This document shows, one piece after another, positions 15,779-22,369 of a stretch of DNA of 64,000 bases. Source of the stretch: Demequina sp. (GTDB lineage Bacteria > Actinomycetota > Actinomycetes > Actinomycetales > Demequinaceae); contig JANQAD010000001.1 of NCBI GenBank assembly GCA_024707205.1, positions 2,073,979-2,137,978 on the forward strand, in the 5' to 3' direction. A model generated the notes under the pieces. That model did not search any database and had not been told where the DNA came from. It saw only the letters and a list, made by a program, of their open reading frames with translations. The stretch's first letter is position 1, and every line of letters starts with the position of its first letter. The translations under genes were made by a program, and so were the position numbers.

Positions 15779-16016
15779 ACACGTCCGTGAGGGTGCCGTC
15801 AGCACTCGCGCGAGACGTGCAGCGCCCCGTTCGGCTCCACGCGCGCGGCACTGCGGCTCAACCCTTGAGCGACCTCAGCCGTGGTGAAAAAAGACCGCCG
15901 GGGAGAGATGTCGCTATGCCCCGGGGGGCGCGCTCGAGTCGAGGGGGAGGGGGCCTCCCCGCCCGGCTAGCCTGCCGGCGTCGCGTGATGGCGTGGCGTG
16001 CCCGCCGCTGCCCGGC
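15779..16016. other. Gap after the metal operon
   Basis: I see no gene or clear hairpin with a T-tract in these 238 bp. It is rich in G and C runs (15925-15965) and may hold the remnant of a lost gene. Confidence 0.4.
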
Positions 16017-16403
16017 CTAGGCCTTAGTGCTTCGCCAGAAGGTCGGGCGCCACCAATACAGTTGCGTCATGTCGTCGGGCCACGGCGCGCGCTCTTCGCC
16101 GGTGGGTTCGAACGAGTCCGTCAGCAGGTCGATGGGTCTCCAACCCACGTCGACCTGCTCCGAGGGTGCTGGTCGGCGCACCTTCTTCACAAACTCTTCT
16201 TGCATCGCACCGAAGGTCGCGTAGGTGATTTGGCTTTGCGCAAGCGAAGGGCCGTTCGCCCCGCCAACCCACCTCGGCCAGCGCAATTGCACTGCGTCGT
16301 CTTCCCAGAAGCAAATGCTGCACAACTCGTAGTTGCCAGGCGGCTCGACGAAGGTCAGGTAGCCACAGCACGGGCACGGGTAGGTACCTTGAGGGCGGGT
16401 CAT
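16017..16403 (-). CDS. CPCC-family cysteine-rich protein
   Basis: A 128-residue protein starting at ATG 16403 (MTRPQGTYPCPCCGYLTF). It has the CPCC signature near residues 10-13 and a second pair C32/C35 (YELCSICFWEDD), giving a likely zinc site. The remainder, with QSQITYATFGAMQEEFVKKV, matches the small CPCC domain family, whose function is unknown and which is often found next to mobile or toxin genes. The start was chosen because the 63 upstream codons are low-complexity. Confidence 0.8.
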   Translation of the reverse strand: MTRPQGTYPCPCCGYLTFVEPPGNYELCSICFWEDDAVQLRWPRWVGGANGPSLAQSQITYATFGAMQEEFVKKVRRPAPSEQVDVGWRPIDLLTDSFEPTGEERAPWPDDMTQLYWWRPTFWRSTKA

Positions 16404-16479
16404 GGGACCTACCGTACCGAGGAGGACACGCGACACGCTTTGTTGCTGAACAGGCGACACGTAGTCGTCTTCACCGCGC

Positions 16480-16692
16480 CTAGCGCCGCCCGTCGCGTAT
16501 CTGGTAGACGCGGGGAATGCTGAGCCCAAAGATGGCGGCGAGCTCGGTGACGGCGGTGCCGCCGGCGAGTGCGTCACGGATCGCGGCGTCACGCGCTGCG
16601 GTGAGTTGCTCGAGTTGCGCGGTGGTTGTGCGGATCCGTTTTGCGAGCGCGCTCAGTTCCTTGGCTTCCATGGCCGGAAGTGTAGGCCGCAT
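16480..16692 (-). CDS. Small helix-turn-helix protein
   Basis: A 70-residue protein from ATG 16692 (63 residues if ATG 16671 is used). The N-terminal half is a helix (KELSALAKRIRTTTAQLEQL) and the C-terminal half a simple HTH (GGTAVTELAAIFGLSIPRVY) like sigma-70 region 4 or Trp-repressor-type domains. It faces the palindromic promoter at 16707-16720 and is therefore a candidate regulator of itself and of the rightward orphan operon. Confidence 0.7.
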   Translation of the reverse strand: MRPTLPAMEAKELSALAKRIRTTTAQLEQLTAARDAAIRDALAGGTAVTELAAIFGLSIPRVYQIRDGRR

Positions 16693-16706
16693 GCAGCCAT
16701 CTTGTC

Positions 16707-16722
16707 TATAGCGCGCTATAAT
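16707..16722. promoter_or_regulatory. Divergent promoter with perfect 14-bp palindrome
   Basis: TATAGCGCGCTATA (16707-16720) is a perfect palindrome whose right end forms a consensus -10 TATAAT (16717-16722) for the plus strand, while the left end gives a -10-like TATAGA for the minus strand. A dimer bound here would block both directions. Confidence 0.6.
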
Positions 16723-16795
16723 AGGAAGACACAAGAAACCCCGGCGAGGCGGCAACCTCCCGGGGCGCGGACCCAGTTCGGAAGGAACTAGGACA

Positions 16796-16999
16796 ATGCA
16801 AAGTTACACCACCATTGACGAGGCGCTCAGCGTCTACGACGAGGCACTAGACGAGGCTTACGGCGAGCCGATGGGCTACCAGGCTTCGCGCGTTCTCAAG
16901 GCCGTTGACCCCATCGCCTACCGATGCGGCTTTCATGACTGGCTAGACGGCGAGGGCGTGGTCAGCGACACGCTTGAGGGCGATTGGGCCGCGCTGTGA
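16796..16999 (+). CDS. Orphan acidic protein, 67 residues
   Basis: Starts at ATG 16796 behind GGAAGGAA. It is strongly acidic (IDEALSVYDEALDEAYGE; DWLDGEGVVSDTLEGDW) with no membrane segment. Small acidic proteins of this type are frequent early genes of plasmids and phages (anti-restriction or inhibitor proteins are one option), but no homology is recognised. It is first in a chain of three genes linked by 4-bp overlaps, transcribed from the TATAAT promoter about 75 bp upstream. Confidence 0.65.
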   Translation: MQSYTTIDEALSVYDEALDEAYGEPMGYQASRVLKAVDPIAYRCGFHDWLDGEGVVSDTLEGDWAAL

Positions 17000-17379
17000 G
17001 CGGCTACACGCTCGACGGCACCTCCGCGACACTGACGACTGCCGCCCCCGATGGGACCTACTCGCATCCCAGCGGCGAGCGCGGCACCTGGAATGGGTTC
17101 GCGGTGCCCAACGCCACCTTTGCCGAGTTGCTCGAGTTCAGCGATGCGGCGTGCGCTGAGGGTGCGCGCTGGGTATTCCGCCCCGTGCTGATCGACGGCG
17201 AAATGCTCGTGTTGTTCTTCCCGTGCGACGGGGACTGCCACGCGATGTCGTCGGGCGACTTTTGGCCGCTCGGTGACGGTGAGCACGCCCACCATGACGA
17301 CGCGTACGAATGGATGGTTCACGGCGAGCATGACCCCGAGTACGTTGACGGGCTGATGTGGGATTGCGTGGAACCGTGA
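16996..17379 (+). CDS. Orphan protein, 127 residues
   Basis: Starts at GTG 16996, overlapping the previous stop (GTGA). It is soluble, with beta-rich N-terminal sequence (SGYTLDGTSATLTTAAPDGT) and an acidic, histidine-rich C-terminal region (GEHAHHDDAYEWMVHGEHD) that could bind a divalent metal. Two cysteines occur in FPCDGDC. Function unknown. It is translationally coupled on both sides. Confidence 0.6.
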   Translation: MSGYTLDGTSATLTTAAPDGTYSHPSGERGTWNGFAVPNATFAELLEFSDAACAEGARWVFRPVLIDGEMLVLFFPCDGDCHAMSSGDFWPLGDGEHAHHDDAYEWMVHGEHDPEYVDGLMWDCVEP

Positions 17380-17444
17380 GCACCGTCACGCTCGCGATCA
17401 TCGTCGCCGTGGCGACCATCGCCAACGCGCTCAGCGGCGACTAG
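17376..17444 (+). CDS. 22-residue membrane micropeptide
   Basis: GTG 17376 overlaps the preceding stop as GTGA and opens MSTVTLAIIVAVATIANALSGD, ending at TAG 17442-17444. Almost the whole peptide is one hydrophobic helix. The overlap pattern repeats that of the two upstream genes, and a hairpin with a T run follows at 17463, which supports it as the last gene of the operon. It could equally be a chance frame. Confidence 0.4.
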   Translation: MSTVTLAIIVAVATIANALSGD

Positions 17445-17462
17445 ACGAAGCGCGCGTAGAGG

Positions 17463-17490
17463 GGACCGGGGTGACGTCCGGTACCTTTTT
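17463..17490 (+). terminator. Rho-independent terminator
   Basis: ACCGG (17465-17469) pairs with CCGGT (17478-17482), extended by two G-C pairs across a mismatch, and is followed by TTTTT (17486-17490). It lies 19 bp after the micropeptide stop. Confidence 0.6.
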
Positions 17491-17625
17491 GCCTACCCGG
17501 CGCGGAGCACCCTGCCGGCCGTATCAGGCATGACATTGTCACCAGCGGGGCGCCTTCGACGCGGCGATGCCGACGTTTACGTCTATGTAGTCGATGGTGC
17601 CGTTCAGGGCGGCGTTATCTGGCGG

Positions 17626-17859
17626 TCAGGTGAGGCCGTCGAGGTATTCCTCAACTTGCTGCAAGGTGTACCCGTGTACGGTCTCGTGGTTGCCGGCCAC
17701 GATCCAGGTGTCGGCGTTCACGAGCTCGTAGGGTCCTGCGGTCCTCCATCCGCCGAGGGACTTTTCGAGGCGCAGTCCATGCTGTTCGGCGCGGCGTCGC
17801 ACACGGTCCTCGTCGGCGTCGGCGGTGTTCTCGCGCGGGTCGCTGGGTGTGGTGCTCAT
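17626..17859 (-). CDS. Orphan protein, 77 residues
   Basis: Starts at ATG 17859, overlapping the stop of the upstream gene by ATGA. A charged N-terminal helix (REN TADADEDRVRRRAEQH) leads to a compact C-terminal part (GGWRTAGPYELVNADTWIVA, GYTLQQVEEYLDGL) that resembles small phage/plasmid proteins annotated as hypothetical. No motif is recognised. It is the second gene of a two-gene minus-strand operon. Confidence 0.6.
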   Translation of the reverse strand: MSTTPSDPRENTADADEDRVRRRAEQHGLRLEKSLGGWRTAGPYELVNADTWIVAGNHETVHGYTLQQVEEYLDGLT

Positions 17860-18287
17860 GCGTGCCCCCGAGTCAGTGTTTCGACCGCGGCGCGAATCGT
17901 CAGCGCCCCGGACACGTTCATGAGGGTCACGAGTTTCGTGACCGCGCTGTCGAACTTCTTCGCCTCCGCCTTTGCGGCCTCCGCCTCCCGCTGGCGTGTA
18001 ATCGCAAGGGTGCGGAGGTGGTCGACCGTCCAATTGCCAAGTGGTGCGACCCTCTCGGCGTCAAGGGAGCGTGGGGAAGCCAGGATTTCTTCCATGCGCG
18101 TGTGGTCGTCGGAGTTCGTTACGTGGTCCAGAACCCATGTGAGGTCGTCGGGTAGTTGGCGGTCCAGCTCGTCTGCCACGCGGTTGAGTTCCGCCACGAT
18201 GGTCAGACGGACCAAGGCCTCTCGGGCTGTGGCTTCGTTATCGGCGCGGTTCTCTGGGTCGGCGGTGTCGTCGGGTGCGTCGCTCAT
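17856..18287 (-). CDS. Orphan helical protein, 143 residues
   Basis: Starts at ATG 18287 behind AGGAGG. It is entirely soluble and helix-rich, with a long charged helix near residues 90-115 (QREAEAAKAEAKKFDSAVTK) that may be a coiled coil. The N-terminal part (REALVRLTIVAELNRVADEL) looks like a four-helix-bundle entry. It is preceded by the AT-rich region 18310-18545, which should hold its promoter. No recognised family. Confidence 0.65.
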   Translation of the reverse strand: MSDAPDDTADPENRADNEATAREALVRLTIVAELNRVADELDRQLPDDLTWVLDHVTNSDDHTRMEEILASPRSLDAERVAPLGNWTVDHLRTLAITRQREAEAAKAEAKKFDSAVTKLVTLMNVSGALTIRAAVETLTRGHA

Positions 18288-18309
18288 GCCTGCCTCCTGT
18301 TACGTGAAA

Positions 18310-18545
18310 TGACCCCCTCAGCGGGGACCGGTGTATATCGAGCCTGGCGCGAAAGGCGATATTCCGCAACCGCTCTGAAAAATAACCGTGATTTGCGGGA
18401 TTATCAGCGGTTTCGATGTTTGACGACATTTTCAAAAATGTGTAGCCAAATCGACCGCTGTGATACGAAGCGGCGACAATGTGTCGTGGAATTCAACAAT
18501 GTTTGGTCGAATAGCGATGGGTGGCTGCGGGAACCGATTTCAAAG
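18310..18545. other. AT-rich region with serial inverted repeats
   Basis: No gene is visible. In a GC-rich neighbourhood this stretch is clearly AT-richer and holds consecutive dyads: ATATCG/CGATAT (18335-18340, 18357-18362), AACCGCT/AGCGGTT (18368-18374, 18406-18412) and ACATTTT/AAAATGT (18426-18432, 18435-18441). It could be the promoter of the leftward operon, a replication or transfer origin for the element, or simply foreign DNA. Confidence 0.5.
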
Positions 18546-18549
18546 CACG

Positions 18550-18768
18550 TCAGCCCTTCGCTTCCCACTCACTCCATGCCGCGACTGCGGCTTCAGCGCT
18601 CGCCGCACGGATGACGGGCGTTCGGCGCCCCGGTGAGTGCAGCGGAGACACCGACCACGTGAGGCGCCCATCGGTGCGTGTGAGGGTTGCCCACCCGAAG
18701 AGCTCGGTGCCGCGCCAGAGAACGGCCATGCCGGGCGTCGTGTGCTCGATGCGGAGCGGTTCGGTCAC
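18550..18768 (-). CDS. Orphan 72-residue protein, intact paralogue
   Basis: Starts at GTG 18768 (VTEPLRIEHTTPGMAVLWRG). It is a short protein with predicted beta strands and a C-terminal helix (IRAASAEAAVAAWSEWEAKG). A second copy of identical length lies at 20165-20383 in the same orientation but contains an in-frame stop. Between the two copies sits the PIN toxin/partner pair. The family is unknown to me. Confidence 0.65.
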   Translation of the reverse strand: MTEPLRIEHTTPGMAVLWRGTELFGWATLTRTDGRLTWSVSPLHSPGRRTPVIRAASAEAAVAAWSEWEAKG

Positions 18769-18874
18769 GCGGTGACGGTACGGACGGGGTCGGACAATGA
18801 GTGCCTGGCTCCGCTTCCCCCTGCGTCGAGACGGAGACGCCCGCGCGGCACGGTGGCGCAAACGCCGTGGACGG

Positions 18875-19339
18875 CTAGGGGGCCGAGAACAGCTTGTCGT
18901 CGTCGATGTCGTACGGCTCGCTCACGTAGACGCCTTCGCAGTCGCCATCGGGGAAACGGTGATCGCGCACAATTACGACGTCCACGTTGGCGACGATGGC
19001 GGTAGCTAGGTGAACCGCGTCCCACGTCTTGAGGCTGTGCTTGACTCGCAACTCTCCGGCTTTCCGCGCGACAGCGATGGACACGTCCACCAGTTGCGTG
19101 TCAGGGGACTCGAGCATGCTGAGAACCGCTTGGCGGGCAACATCGTGCTCTGGGGAGTCCTGTGGGTGTTGATACAGGAACTCGGCGAGGATCGCGGTGG
19201 ACTCGACGAGTTGGATTTCTCCGCGGTCCACAGCGGCGAGCAGGTTCCGCAGGCAAAGGAACTGCTCGTCGCCCCGGATGACACCGATCAGCGCCGATGC
19301 GTCCAGCAGTACCGACCGGATCTTCTCAGGCCTGCCCAC
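18875..19339 (-). CDS. PIN-domain toxin (VapC-like RNase)
   Basis: A 154-residue PIN-domain protein, expected to be a Mg-dependent ribonuclease. The acidic residues are in place: D13 in VLLDASALIGVI, a glutamate in TAILAEFLYQ (about 52), D104 in TWDAVHLATAIV and D122 in VIVRDHRFPDGD. Length is slightly above the VapC average. It overlaps the 3' end of the upstream partner gene by 14 bp, the arrangement of a toxin-antitoxin pair with the antitoxin first. The partner is not a usual small VapB. Confidence 0.88.
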   Translation of the reverse strand: MGRPEKIRSVLLDASALIGVIRGDEQFLCLRNLLAAVDRGEIQLVESTAILAEFLYQHPQDSPEHDVARQAVLSMLESPDTQLVDVSIAVARKAGELRVKHSLKTWDAVHLATAIVANVDVVIVRDHRFPDGDCEGVYVSEPYDIDDDKLFSAP

Positions 19340-20093
19340 GATTTGCCTCCAACCACTCGTCGACGGACATGCCGTCTAGGTAGTTGGGATCGATCCCTAT
19401 GAGGTCGACCCAGCGCGTCGTCGGCTTGACGAGAACGTCGATTCGTTCGGCTCGCACGTGGAACGCGTGGCCGTCGTCATCCTGGCGCACCAGCCCCGCC
19501 ACCTCTACGTGCTGGTATAGCGCGTTCTTGAGTTCGTCCCTCAGAGCACTCTCGAACGCGACGCGCACGATCCGCTTGTTTTGCAACCGCAACGAGGCGC
19601 GGTTGCCCCGCGACACGTTGAGTCCGACGAGTTCGCCACGCACGACGCCGGGCATCTTGCGCTCGAACGGTTGAAGGTCCGCGAGTCGGTCGCCGAGTTC
19701 TTTATTAAGTGTCACGCTGGGGTCGTGCTTCCCACCCACGAGGTAGAGGCGTGGCGGCACCCAATCGGATTCGTCGTCGTTCGGCTGGCCGTGTTCGACG
19801 AAGCGGTGGGCGACCTTAACGGCGTCTGGGCTCCAATCCGCAGGCAACCCGCCGCCCGCCTGCACAGCGCTCAAAGAGTTCACGGCGAGGCGCAACCACG
19901 TCGATGCGTCGGGGGCGTCGGGCGGTGCGGCAACTTTGGCAACAGCGGAACCGGTTCGCAGTTCGGTGATTTGCCAGGAGATAGGCACGTCGGAGAGTTC
20001 GTCCAGGAGCGCGAGCAGGTCAGCGCCCATCGCGAAGAAACGCCCCGCATTGGCCGGGCGACCTTCGTCAACGATGAGTTCGAGCTCTTGCAT
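19326..20093 (-). CDS. Large putative antitoxin/partner of the PIN toxin
   Basis: A 255-residue protein from ATG 20093 (262 if GTG 20114 is used). It is translated just ahead of the PIN gene and overlaps it. The bulk is soluble (PLYLVGG-like PPRLYLVGGKHDPS, MPGVVRGELVGLNVSRGN, LRLQNKRIVRVAFESALRDE). The C-terminal tail LDGMSVDEWLEANRGQA looks like the toxin-wrapping peptide of PIN antitoxins. No ribbon-helix-helix, AbrB or Phd domain is evident. Upstream, direct repeats GATATT about 13 bp apart could be an operator. Role as antitoxin is inferred from position and tail only. Confidence 0.65.
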   Translation of the reverse strand: MQELELIVDEGRPANAGRFFAMGADLLALLDELSDVPISWQITELRTGSAVAKVAAPPDAPDASTWLRLAVNSLSAVQAGGGLPADWSPDAVKVAHRFVEHGQPNDDESDWVPPRLYLVGGKHDPSVTLNKELGDRLADLQPFERKMPGVVRGELVGLNVSRGNRASLRLQNKRIVRVAFESALRDELKNALYQHVEVAGLVRQDDDGHAFHVRAERIDVLVKPTTRWVDLIGIDPNYLDGMSVDEWLEANRGQA

Positions 20094-20164
20094 GGCACCA
20101 TCATGCTCGCCCACCCTGATATTTCAGCCGATATTCGGTGAAGAGGCGGCGTTGTCGTGCGCGG

Positions 20165-20383
20165 TTAGGGTCTCGCTTCCCACTGCGTCCACGCCTCGGC
20201 CGCCGCCTCAGCGCTAGCGGCGCGTATCTGGGGTGTTGGGCGTCCGGGCGAATGCAGGGGGGATACGGACTACGTGAGGCGCCCATCTGTGCGTGACACG
20301 GTTACCCATCCGAAGGGTTCGACTCCCCGCCAGAGGATCGCCGTGCCAGCCGACTTATGTTCGATGCGGAGAGGCCCGGTCAT
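20165..20383 (-). pseudogene. Paralogue of the 72-residue orphan with amber stop
   Basis: Reading from ATG 20383 gives MTGPLRIEHKSAGTAILWRG and, after DGRLT, a TAG (20270-20272) at the position where the copy at 18550 has TGG (Trp). Beyond the stop the frame continues with the matching sequence (SVSPLHSPGR, then IRAASAEAAAEAW) to a normal TAA at 20165. Total length equals the intact copy exactly (219 bp). A single G-to-A change explains the loss. Confidence 0.85.
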
Positions 20384-20429
20384 GGCGCCGACGCTTACTC
20401 GCAGGTCGCGCGTGGCCTCGCCAGGATTC

Positions 20430-21137
20430 CTAGCGCCGCGAGTCGCCAGTCTCGTTGCGGTGATTCGCCTCCGCGACAGGCGTTGCCTGCCAGCGCTCGA
20501 GGAGCAGTGCGAACACATCGCCGGGGTTGGGTGGATCAGGAATATTGAAGTGATCCCGCAACTCCTCGTCAGTACGCGTACCTATGGTGCGATCCGACCC
20601 CAGCTCCGCGACCGCGCTAGACAGCGCGGCGGCCAGCCGGTAGGACTCGAGCTCCACGAGGTGAGCTTTCTCGAAACGACGCTTGAGGACGTTGAACCCG
20701 ATCACCATGACCAGAGGTAGGAAGAAACCCCGAATGCGTTCTTCACGCTCGAGGCTCGCAGCAGATCGGCCCTGCAACCACCCGTCGTGCCCGGCCCGCA
20801 CTACGCCCGCCAGTGACCCTTCGAGGTCCGCAACCGTCTCGGCCGTGATCTCGAAGTGGAGAGTGTGCGCCATAGAGTTGCGGACCCGATTCACTGCACG
20901 AAGTGCCGCCACCTCGTCATGCGACACGAACCCGAAGCCGGCACACACGTTGACCTTCTGCGCGAACGACATGCGGCCGATTCCGAGTGCGCTCGCATCC
21001 TCGGCGTTGTCTTCGAGAATCGCCTCAAGGAAACTCTCGAGAATCAGGTGGCACTTTAGGAACGAGGCGCTCGCGCCGTCACCAGCGAGTATCTGGTTGA
21101 AAAGTTCGAATCCTGGGTTCTTCTCGTCATTGGGCAC
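20430..21137 (-). CDS. HEPN-like protein
   Basis: A 235-residue protein from GTG 21137. The helical N-terminal two thirds contain FLKCHLILESFLEAIL followed by LRAVNRVRNSMAHTLHFEIT. The RNSMAH element fits the Rx4-6H signature of HEPN ribonucleases and of related DUF4145-type proteins. A hydrophobic stretch (GFFLPLVMVIGFNVL, about 150-165) may be a membrane anchor or buried helix. HEPN proteins serve in TA and phage-defence systems, but many are inactive. The neighbouring divergent gene 21321 has an N-terminal membrane helix and could be a partner. Confidence 0.55.
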   Translation of the reverse strand: MPNDEKNPGFELFNQILAGDGASASFLKCHLILESFLEAILEDNAEDASALGIGRMSFAQKVNVCAGFGFVSHDEVAALRAVNRVRNSMAHTLHFEITAETVADLEGSLAGVVRAGHDGWLQGRSAASLEREERIRGFFLPLVMVIGFNVLKRRFEKAHLVELESYRLAAALSSAVAELGSDRTIGTRTDEELRDHFNIPDPPNPGDVFALLLERWQATPVAEANHRNETGDSRR

Positions 21138-21320
21138 CAAGCAATCCTGGCAGAGGGCGCGGTCTTGGCGCCGTCCGGCACCCCGAACTCCGTGGCGGCG
21201 GGCGATCGCCGGTAGCGGTGGACCTTTGTTCGTACGGGGAGCGCCGGGACCACTCGCGCGTCTGACCCTTTCCGTACCATCTAGTTCCAGGCAACGACCT
21301 GCACAACAAGGGGGTGGACC
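21138..21320. other. Divergent intergenic region
   Basis: 183 bp separate the HEPN-like gene and the rightward membrane-anchored gene. It must contain both promoters, but I see no clear -35/-10 pair. The minus frame stays open through it, so a longer HEPN gene start cannot be fully excluded. Confidence 0.35.
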
Positions 21321-21983
21321 ATGAAGGACTGGGCTTGGGTGTGGGGCTTGGTCGGAGTGCTCGGCGTGATAGCCGGATTCCTGGCGTTCTGGAAGGCGCG
21401 GTCCAGCGATGCCGCTGCGAAATTGTCCCTGAAAGCCGCGCAGGAGTCTGTGACTATCGCCAAGCGCACCGAGGAGCGCGAGACCGAAGCGCACTTTGTC
21501 GACTGGGCGGGGATATGGAAAGGCCCCGGCGTATTCATGTTGCACAACACCGGCGACGACACGGCCAACGACGTGAAGTTGGTCCTATACATCGACTACC
21601 AGCCGTACAACTTCTACGTGGAGACGCTGGACGGCGACGAGGCAACCGACATTGACGTGCCGAAGGCGTTGCAGCTGTGGGAACAGGGCCGGGATGATCT
21701 GGCAGCGCGCCGGTGGAATCGCAAGCAGGAGCGAATCGAAGCGGCCGCGCAGCGTCGCGCTGGGAAGGACGCAACCGGTGCCGCCAAGACGATGAGTGCG
21801 CTCGCTGGCTTCGGGATGGATTCGCGGCACCGGACCGAAGAGATGTTTGACCACAAGGTGGGCTTGTACGACGTGCGCTATCGGGTGTTCTGGCGAACAG
21901 ACCTGGGGACGCCGAAGGATTCAGACTATCGCAAGCACGGCGACGAACTGCTCGGGCCCGCGTACGGCGACACGGACGAGTAG
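21321..21983 (+). CDS. Membrane-anchored orphan protein
   Basis: A 220-residue protein from ATG 21321 (GGGGG tract and GGTGG upstream). One N-terminal transmembrane helix (residues 4-24, WVWGLVGVLGVIAGFLAF) is followed by a charged helix (25-55), a beta-rich domain (WKGPGVFMLHNTGDDTANDV, about 65-105), a basic linker and a C-terminal domain. This layout (TM-helix-immunoglobulin-like strand) is common in bacterial proteins of unknown role. It is the last gene of the element before attR. Confidence 0.65.
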   Translation: MKDWAWVWGLVGVLGVIAGFLAFWKARSSDAAAKLSLKAAQESVTIAKRTEERETEAHFVDWAGIWKGPGVFMLHNTGDDTANDVKLVLYIDYQPYNFYVETLDGDEATDIDVPKALQLWEQGRDDLAARRWNRKQERIEAAAQRRAGKDATGAAKTMSALAGFGMDSRHRTEEMFDHKVGLYDVRYRVFWRTDLGTPKDSDYRKHGDELLGPAYGDTDE

Positions 21984-22114
21984 GCGCCCCGCAATGGTGG
22001 CCCAGAACGAGACCAGGATGAGACGCCGGGCGGTCGCCGCGAGGCGCACAGCGCGATCTTCCTGGTCTAGATAAGCGGGCGAAGCGCATCGCACGACCCA
22101 ATCGGAAAGGTTTC

Positions 22115-22132
22115 GGATCGCACATAGATCGC
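22115..22132 (+). other. Putative integrase arm-type site, right
   Basis: GGATCGCACATAGATCGC, 16 of 18 identical to 5923-5940, lies about 60 bp inside attR. Confidence 0.45.
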
Positions 22133-22150
22133 ATGGTGAGAAACACGAAA

Positions 22151-22184
22151 GGCCACCTAGCAGGAAAGTTCCTGGTAAATGGCC
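22151..22184. repeat. Hairpin just inside attR
   Basis: GGCCA (22151-22155) pairs with TGGCC (22180-22184), and inside CAGGAA (22161-22166) pairs with TTCCTG (22169-22174). It lies 11 bp before attR, so it may be a terminator or part of the integrase complex. Confidence 0.45.
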
Positions 22185-22192
22185 TAGTGCAT

Positions 22193-22268
22193 TGGCTCCC
22201 CCGACTGGACTCGAACCAGTAACCTGCCGATTAACAGTCGGCTGCTCTGCCAATTGAGCTACGGAGGA
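22193..22268 (-). tRNA. tRNA-Asn (GTT), host of the integrated element
   Basis: A full cloverleaf on the minus strand: acceptor TCCTCCG/CGGGGGA, anticodon loop CTGTTAA with anticodon GTT, T-loop GGTTCGAGTCC, discriminator G and an encoded CCA (22193-22195). Its 3' 26 bases (22195-22220) are the attR copy, so integration kept the tRNA intact. Confidence 0.95.
22195..22220. other. Attachment site attR (within tRNA-Asn)
   Basis: 26 bases identical to 5782-5807, covering the T arm, the acceptor 3' strand and the first base of CCA. Confidence 0.9.
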
Positions 22269-22369
22269 TCGCGCTCGAATACTGTACCCGATCACGGGAC
22301 CGTCCTGGGACACGGAAACGGGTCCGCGCAGGCCTCGCTAGACTTGCGGGCGGCCCGTTCGCGGGCCCA

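Larger units (their letters stand above)
5782..22220. mobile_element. Integrated prim-pol element in tRNA-Asn (about 16.4 kb)
   Basis: The segment is bounded by two identical 26-bp copies of the tRNA-Asn 3' portion (5782-5807 and 22195-22220). The right copy is inside the intact tRNA gene. The left end has a tyrosine integrase and an excisionase, followed by a prim-pol/DUF3631 replication protein, as in actinomycete integrative elements of the RepPP kind. Cargo is arsenic and metal resistance, a PIN-domain TA-like pair, a HEPN-like gene and several orphans. There is no FtsK/Tra, relaxase, capsid or terminase gene. Local base composition is less GC-rich and more uneven than the flanks. I infer an AICE-like or mobilisable element, possibly decayed. 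Confidence 0.88.
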
